This document shows positions 13,043 to 16,483 of a DNA stretch of 16,483 nt, piece after piece. Numbering within the stretch: the first letter of the stretch is position 1; each line of letters starts with the position of its first letter. The position numbers and the translations under genes were made by a program. The notes beneath the pieces are model-generated. The model saw only the letters and a program-made list of their open reading frames with translations, ran no database searches and was not told the DNA's origin. This stretch comes from Thermococcus sp. GTDB taxonomy: Archaea; Methanobacteriota_B; Thermococci; Thermococcales; Thermococcaceae. The DNA is taken from the NCBI RefSeq assembly GCF_027066465.1, contig NZ_JAMONU010000032.1, forward strand, positions 1 to 16,483. The letters are read 5' to 3'.

Positions 13043-13723
13043 ATGAGACCGCATCCCATTCCGGAGAAGGCGCTCAAACTTGGGAGGAATCTTATAATAG
13101 CTGACCTTCATCTCGGTTACGAGGTTGCAATGGCAAAGGAAGGTTTTTACCTTCCCAGGGTTTTCCGCGAGGTCGTTGCAAGTCTCAGGTCTCTCCTCAA
13201 GCGTGAAAAAGTTAAGAGACTCATCATAGCCGGTGATTTAAAGCACTCCTTTGTGCCCGAGTGGAGGGAAAAGAAGGAGCTTAGGGCATTTGTAGAGGAG
13301 GTTTCTCCCCTCGTTGATGAAGTTGTTCTCGTCAGGGGAAATCACGATGTTGGGGTGCTCTGGCTGAGGGAACTGGGTGTTGAGGTCGTCGATGAACTTG
13401 AACTTGGGGGATGGAAGGTTGTTCACGGGCACAAACCGGTTGAGGGGGACAGGTTTATAATAGGCCACGAGCACCCGGCGATAAGGCTCAGGGATGAAGT
13501 GGGGGCCGTCGTTAAGGTTCCCGCGTTCCTCATTGGGGAGAGGCTGATAGTCCTTCCAGCCTTCAGCCCTTGGGCCTACGGAAACGACGTCCTGCGGGAG
13601 ATAGTGTCTCCCTACCTGCGCTTTATGGACACGGATGAACTCGAAGTGCTCGTTCCCGCGGGGTCCGAACTCCTGAGCTTCGGAAGGCTTGGAAAACTCA
13701 AATCCGTTTTGTCGAGACTATAG
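13043..13723 (+). CDS. SbcD/Mre11-related metallophosphoesterase
   Basis: The 226-residue product has the complete calcineurin-like two-metal signature: DLH (D21, H23), GDLKHS (D65, H68), GNHD (99-102), HGH (128-130) and GHEH (141-144). Its length and the spacing of motifs match the small archaeal phosphoesterases annotated as SbcD/Mre11-related, which resemble bacterial PdeM. It lacks the capping domain of true Mre11, and no Rad50 is nearby. It could cleave phosphodiesters in nucleic acid or in a small molecule; the substrate is not readable. The start ATG 13043 has GGGGTAAT upstream. A longer form from 12974 would cross both TATA candidates and is rejected. It is soluble, with no signal peptide. 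The following PrsW gene has its own promoter. Confidence 0.9.
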   Translation: MRPHPIPEKALKLGRNLIIADLHLGYEVAMAKEGFYLPRVFREVVASLRSLLKREKVKRLIIAGDLKHSFVPEWREKKELRAFVEEVSPLVDEVVLVRGNHDVGVLWLRELGVEVVDELELGGWKVVHGHKPVEGDRFIIGHEHPAIRLRDEVGAVVKVPAFLIGERLIVLPAFSPWAYGNDVLREIVSPYLRFMDTDELEVLVPAGSELLSFGRLGKLKSVLSRL

Positions 13724-13725
13724 CG

Positions 13726-13741
13726 AAAGGTTTAAACCTTT
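13726..13741 (+). promoter_or_regulatory. Perfect 16-bp palindrome holding the PrsW gene TATA box
   Basis: AAAGGTTTAAACCTTT is a full palindrome three bases after the upstream stop codon. Its centre, GGTTTAAACC, is a TATA-like box about 30 bases before the ATG at 13769. It may be just a symmetric promoter, or also an operator. Confidence 0.5.
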
Positions 13742-13768
13742 AAAATGAAACAAGTGGAGGTGGCGTTC

Positions 13769-14473
13769 ATGAACGTGATTGGGGAGATAGTGTTTTTCGC
13801 TTACACCCCTGCACTTATAATCCTGTGGTATTTCTATCACAAGGACAGGTACGAGCCTGAACCAAGAAGATACGTCATCGGAACGTTCATCCTCGGTGGA
13901 ACGCTTTCCGTTGGCATAGCCTACGTCCTCGAAAGCATTCTGACCGTCGGGGGAATGATTAAGCCAATCCTCCCCACGACGGCCTTCTACGTTGCCCTCG
14001 TTGCGGGTCTCGTTGAAGAGCCTGCCAAAGCCCTCGCGGTCAGATGGCCCTACAAAGCCGGTCAGATGGACGGCATAATGGACGGCCTCGTTTACGGCGT
14101 CGCGGCTGGACTGGGTTTTGCCGCCACCGAGAACTTCCTCTACGGTCTTGGCTGGGGTGTTGCAGTTACCGTAACCAGGGCATTTCTCACGCCCTTTGCC
14201 CACGGCACATGGACGGCGATAATCGGCGTGGGCTACGGCCTCAAGGCCGAGGGACAAATCGAGTCCGTTGGCAGGTTCTACGCCCTCGCGATACTGCTCC
14301 ACTTCATATGGGACTACTTCGCATTCCTGAGCGCAACGATTCCAGCGTACAACATCATGCTGATATTCCTGCTCATGGTTAACCTGGCGATACTGCGCTA
14401 CTTCCTTCTCCTCGGTGAAGAAGAGGACATCAGGAAGTACGTCAATCCCTTTTTCAGGGGTGGTGGGTGGTGA
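13769..14473 (+). CDS. PrsW-family intramembrane metalloprotease
   Basis: The 234-residue product is an integral membrane protein with about seven hydrophobic segments and the PrsW hallmark motifs. These are EEPAK (83-87), DGIMDGLVYGVAAGLGFAATEN (E121, N122), FAHGTW (H145) and LLHFIWDY (H178, D182). PrsW of Bacillus cuts an anti-sigma factor inside the membrane. Archaea have no sigma factors, so the target here must differ and is unknown. The N-terminal DRYEPEP after the first helix is also typical of the family. The ATG at 13769 is chosen because GGAGGTGG (13756-13763) precedes it; the ATG at 13745 overlaps the palindrome region and has no ribosome site. The end overlaps the next gene as GTGA, so the small protein downstream is made with it. 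Confidence 0.92.
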   Translation: MNVIGEIVFFAYTPALIILWYFYHKDRYEPEPRRYVIGTFILGGTLSVGIAYVLESILTVGGMIKPILPTTAFYVALVAGLVEEPAKALAVRWPYKAGQMDGIMDGLVYGVAAGLGFAATENFLYGLGWGVAVTVTRAFLTPFAHGTWTAIIGVGYGLKAEGQIESVGRFYALAILLHFIWDYFAFLSATIPAYNIMLIFLLMVNLAILRYFLLLGEEEDIRKYVNPFFRGGGW

Positions 14474-14694
14474 AGAACTCGAGAACCCTTGAAGAGGTCC
14501 TCTTCGAGGCGAGGCCATACATAGAAAACTGGGAACGGCTGAAAGGCCTCGTTGAGGAGCTGTGGAAGGAGTCAACCGACGAGGAAAATTTCCTCCAACT
14601 GCTGAACGAGGAAATTCAGCGTGCTGAGGAACCCTTCAGGACGGATTTGAGGATTTTTCTCCAGAAGTTTGAGGCGCTTTACAGGGCCAGCTGA
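14470..14694 (+). CDS. Small acidic helical protein coupled to PrsW, 74 aa
   Basis: I do not recognise this family. It starts with GTG at 14470 inside the PrsW stop (GTGA overlap), after a GGGGTGGTGG ribosome site. The GTG at 14467 is an alternative. The product starts MKNSRTLEEVLFEARPYIEN and is nearly all amphipathic, charge-rich helix (KGLVEELWKESTDEENFLQL, RTDLRIFLQKFEALYRAS). It has no membrane segment, so it should stay in the cytosol. Two long helices with heptad-like leucines suggest a dimer or a helical hairpin. Strict coupling to a membrane protease suggests a regulator, adaptor or substrate-handling partner of PrsW. That is inference from position only. Confidence 0.8.
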   Translation: MKNSRTLEEVLFEARPYIENWERLKGLVEELWKESTDEENFLQLLNEEIQRAEEPFRTDLRIFLQKFEALYRAS

Positions 14695-14718
14695 TGACGT
14701 CCTTTAATTTTTCCTGTG

Positions 14719-14748
14719 ATTTCCAATCCTGCCATTTCCAATCCTGCC
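14719..14748 (+). repeat. Two perfect 15-bp tandem repeats in a 3' untranslated region
   Basis: ATTTCCAATCCTGCC occurs twice head to tail (14719-14733 and 14734-14748) between the PrsW-operon stop and the lipoprotein promoter. No function is evident. It may be polymerase slippage. Confidence 0.85.
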
Positions 14749-14753
14749 GTTGA

Positions 14754-14767
14754 TTTTTCACTTTTTT
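14754..14767 (+). terminator. T-run terminator of the PrsW operon
   Basis: TTTTTCACTTTTTT lies about 60 bases after the stop at 14694 and just before the lipoprotein promoter. An earlier T-rich stretch (14703-14712) may also contribute. Confidence 0.45.
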
Positions 14768-14775
14768 GTAAACTA

Positions 14776-14818
14776 TCTATTCGAGTATATAAAATCCGAA
14801 TAGAAAAAGTATTTAAGT
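14776..14818 (+). promoter_or_regulatory. Lipoprotein promoter with inverted repeat around TATA box
   Basis: TCTATTCG (14776-14783) and CGAATAGA (14797-14804) are perfect 8-bp inverted arms. The 13 bases between them hold the TATA box TATATAAA. A second A/T box, TATTTAAG (14811-14818), is nearer the ATG at 14862. A dimeric repressor bound to the arms would cover the first TATA box. No regulator was identified. Confidence 0.6.
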
Positions 14819-14861
14819 GGGTTCAGTCCAGTGTTATCGATAAGAACCTGGAGGTATCGTT

Positions 14862-15653
14862 ATGAAAAAGTTGCTGGCCGTGCTCCTCCTTGGGGTGGTT
14901 CTCGTTGCGTCGGGCTGTATAGGTTCGGGAACGGGTCTCACAGAGGAAAAAGTTCTCAATGCCCTGCAGTCTATAAAAACCGCCCACTACACGGAGAACT
15001 ATACGATGAAGATGTACTTCAGGGTTCCGGCTGAGAACAGAACGGTAAACCTAACCGCCAGATACCATGTCAGCGCCCTCCTCGATAGGGTTAACCGCAC
15101 AGCGGCAGGAAACATAACGGGATGGACGCACTACCAGGGGGTAAACGTGACTTTTAAATGGCCCTTCTACGTTTCGGGGAATCAGACGTTCCTGAAAGTG
15201 GACGGAAGGTGGTACAACGCAACCAACAGCGATGAGGTTCACTCGGGTTCCTTTAACCTTCGGGCCATAGAGGCAATACTCGAAGCCCACAACGTGACGA
15301 TAACTCCTATCGGAGGGGGCTATCAGTTCAAGCTCAACATAACGTACATGGAGTTCGTCAACGCAACAGGAAGGGCGGGCTTTGTTTCGGAGATAACGGC
15401 CAATACAAACGCGACGATTAAAACCAACGAGGGCTGGATTCTCGTCAAACTCAGGAAGGATGGAACGCCTTATTACATGGAAGTCTACTTCAACCTGACA
15501 ATCGACATCTCCCAGCCTTTCCTAAACGAAACCGTGACGGTGCACATGCTCGTGCACGACCAAGAGGCGATATCACACGTTAACGAACCAATCAAAATCA
15601 AGAAGCCGGAGGGAATAGAAAAAGCTAAGAGGCTTGAGGACTTCTTTGGCTAA
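14862..15653 (+). CDS. Sequon-rich archaeal lipoprotein, possibly LolA/LppX-like fold
   Basis: The 263-residue precursor has a type II signal peptide (MKKLLAVLLL then LVASGC, lipobox cysteine C19). It should be lipid-anchored on the outer face of the membrane. A short helix (TEEKVLNALQSIKTAHY) precedes a long run of beta strands. That is the pattern of LolA/LppX-like or DUF6612-type lipid-binding lipoproteins, proposed here by shape only. There are fourteen N-glycosylation sequons, a high density that fits a heavily glycosylated surface protein. The ATG 14862 has CTGGAGGT as ribosome site. The stop overlaps the stop of the convergent DUF1667 gene (CTAA). The gene is monocistronic with a promoter that appears controlled by the inverted repeat at 14776-14804. 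Lipoprotein status is confident; ligand and role are not. Confidence 0.85.
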   Translation: MKKLLAVLLLGVVLVASGCIGSGTGLTEEKVLNALQSIKTAHYTENYTMKMYFRVPAENRTVNLTARYHVSALLDRVNRTAAGNITGWTHYQGVNVTFKWPFYVSGNQTFLKVDGRWYNATNSDEVHSGSFNLRAIEAILEAHNVTITPIGGGYQFKLNITYMEFVNATGRAGFVSEITANTNATIKTNEGWILVKLRKDGTPYYMEVYFNLTIDISQPFLNETVTVHMLVHDQEAISHVNEPIKIKKPEGIEKAKRLEDFFG

Positions 15654-15994
15654 GCTCCCCTCGTCGCCACTATCTTTATCCCTTCCCACTCCGCAACCGT
15701 TTCCCCAATTTTTACCGGTGCCTTGAGCCTGAGCTTCGCCAGGAACTTCATGAGCTCGGGTATCTTCTCCTTCGGAACAGGCTCGGCCGTCTTGACGCTC
15801 ACCGTGGGCAGAGCCCCCCCTTCAACCGGCACGACGCTCATCACGACCCTCTTCGGGTTCGTAACTTCCTGAATAGCCCACTCCTTTCCGCGCGGACAGG
15901 TGCAACCGCGAACTTCCTTGACCTTTCCGTCCTCCACCTCGACCTCGATTGAACAGCCGAGGGGGCAGACGATGCATGTGAAGCGGTAAATCAT
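15650..15994 (-). CDS. DUF1667 cysteine-motif protein, partner of flavoprotein
   Basis: The 114-residue product starts MIYRFTCIVCPLGCSIEVEV. The CxxCxxxC motif (C7, C10, C14) plus the later C31 and C33 of RGCTCPRG are the DUF1667 pattern, likely to bind an Fe-S cluster or zinc. DUF1667 proteins are found next to an FAD/NAD oxidoreductase and often an anaerobic glycerol-3-phosphate dehydrogenase. That fits the upstream neighbour, whose stop overlaps this ATG (ATGA). The C-terminal half (VPKEKIPELMKFLAKLRLKA and a final strand) shows no known motif. It is probably a small electron-transfer subunit of that complex, by inference. The stop (TAG, 15650-15652) overlaps the convergent lipoprotein stop. 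Confidence 0.9.
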   Translation of the reverse strand: MIYRFTCIVCPLGCSIEVEVEDGKVKEVRGCTCPRGKEWAIQEVTNPKRVVMSVVPVEGGALPTVSVKTAEPVPKEKIPELMKFLAKLRLKAPVKIGETVAEWEGIKIVATRGA

Positions 15995-16483
15995 GCCTTC
16001 ACCACCTCCACGGTGAGCTTCTCGGCCTTTCTGATTTCCTCCGCTCTGAGCTTTATCCTCAGCATCTCGGCCGGCTTGACAACCGGGAGCTTCATTCTCC
16101 TGCCTATCTCCGGAATTCTGAGCTCGACGTCCTCCATCGGCTTAGACACGCGCAGGTAGAGGTAGACGTCCCTGTCGCCGCTGAGGTAGTGGGGAACAAT
16201 CAGGCGGACGTTTTCGCCCTTCTCAACCTTAACCCACTTTCTGCTCTCGATTCCCCCGTTCTCGATGAACTCCTTGGCCCCCTCCGCTGCCAGCTCGCCC
16301 TGCTCCGCGACGTAGTCAACGAGGTCGTTTATTAGGAGTGAGTTCCCGGCGACGAATATCCCCGGGACGCTGGTTTCCAGCCTGTCGTTCACGACCGGTC
16401 CGCCAGTTGCGGGGTCAATCTCAACGCCTATGGCTTTCAATTTTTTAACGCTCGGGACGAGGCCGGCCGATATTATCAGAGCG
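15991..16483 (-). CDS. FAD-dependent NAD(P) oxidoreductase, C-terminal part
   Basis: The minus-strand frame is open to the window edge, so the N-terminal FAD/NAD domains lie outside; about 163 residues are visible. The visible part begins ALIISAGLVPSVKKL. Next come TSVPGIFVAGNSLLINDLVD and YVAEQGELAAEGAKEFIE, the FAD-closing motif of pyridine nucleotide-disulfide oxidoreductases. Here the usual GD of AGD is replaced by GN. A C-terminal extension of about 70 residues with beta strands (VRLIVPHYLSGDRDVYLYLR) matches the type coupled to DUF1667. In Thermococcales, such a flavoprotein is generally grouped with glycerol-3-phosphate dehydrogenase. That is known of the family, not visible here. The TTG at 16440 is not the start. 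The stop overlaps the DUF1667 ATG. Confidence 0.9.
   Translation of the reverse strand, partial: ALIISAGLVPSVKKLKAIGVEIDPATGGPVVNDRLETSVPGIFVAGNSLLINDLVDYVAEQGELAAEGAKEFIENGGIESRKWVKVEKGENVRLIVPHYLSGDRDVYLYLRVSKPMEDVELRIPEIGRRMKLPVVKPAEMLRIKLRAEEIRKAEKLTVEVVKA

Noticed and set aside
13718..14575. 285-codon minus-strand frame opposite the PrsW gene
   Set aside because: The plus strand encodes all PrsW motifs; the antisense frame crosses the promoter and has no ribosome site or family features.
1..16483. Thermococcales glycolytic regulator motif (TATCAC-N5-GTGATA)
   Set aside because: I found no full match in any promoter here.

Overview
The window looks like a stretch of a Thermococcus-type genome (order Thermococcales, hyperthermophilic Euryarchaeota). 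This is inferred from archaeal SRP54, a GfcR-type regulator, split glycine decarboxylase genes (gcvPA/gcvPB), a DUF89 phosphatase-like protein, a DUF1667-linked flavoprotein, A/T-rich TATA boxes about 25 bases before likely transcript starts, GGTGA-type ribosome binding sites, short intergenic gaps and moderately GC-rich coding DNA. No taxon was confirmed by a search. Most genes are ordinary chromosomal genes.

Layout. 1-811 (-): end-truncated helical-repeat (TPR-like) protein. 897-1106 (-): small unknown protein. 1185-2039 (-): DUF89 metal-dependent phosphatase-like protein. 2082-2183 (-): a 33-residue protein with an exceptionally strong ribosome binding site. 2452-4527 (+): tight cluster of srp54, a stand-alone Lrp/AsnC ligand-binding (RAM) domain, and a cysteine-cluster YkgJ-like protein. 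4589-5636 (+): gfcR and an unknown partner. 5619-6068 (-): full-length Lrp/AsnC regulator, divergent from a tRNA-Arg(CCU) gene at 6137-6214. 6215-6565: gene-free, hairpin-rich DNA ending in a 12-bp copy of the tRNA T-arm, which may be an integration scar or dispersed repeat. 6566-6865 (-): unknown protein. 6956-9811 (-): gcvPA-gcvPB, the P-protein of the glycine cleavage system. 9911-11209 (-): secreted zinc-dependent phospholipase C-like protein. 11392-12066 (+): HAD hydrolase. 12110-12685 (+): membrane-anchored extracellular protein. 12672-12950 (-): unknown. 13043-13723 (+): SbcD/Mre11-related metallophosphoesterase. 13769-14694 (+): PrsW-type intramembrane protease and a coupled small protein. 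14862-15653 (+): sequon-rich lipoprotein with an inverted repeat around its TATA box. 15650-16483 (-): DUF1667 protein and the C-terminal part of its partner FAD/NAD oxidoreductase.

How the genes work together. Three translationally coupled units stand out: srp54/RAM/YkgJ (ATGA overlap, then a TTG start just after the stop), PrsW/small protein (GTGA overlap), and oxidoreductase/DUF1667 (ATGA overlap). gcvPA and gcvPB abut as TGA-ATG, fitting equimolar subunits. Two Lrp-type proteins and GfcR make the 3.8-6.1 kb segment rich in metabolic regulators. Several promoters carry perfect inverted repeats that may be operators. No CRISPR array, insertion-sequence transposase or obvious defence island is present. 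The least explained parts are the tRNA-adjacent gene-free segment, the small proteins at 2082 and 14470, and the phospholipase-like protein with its extra beta-rich region.
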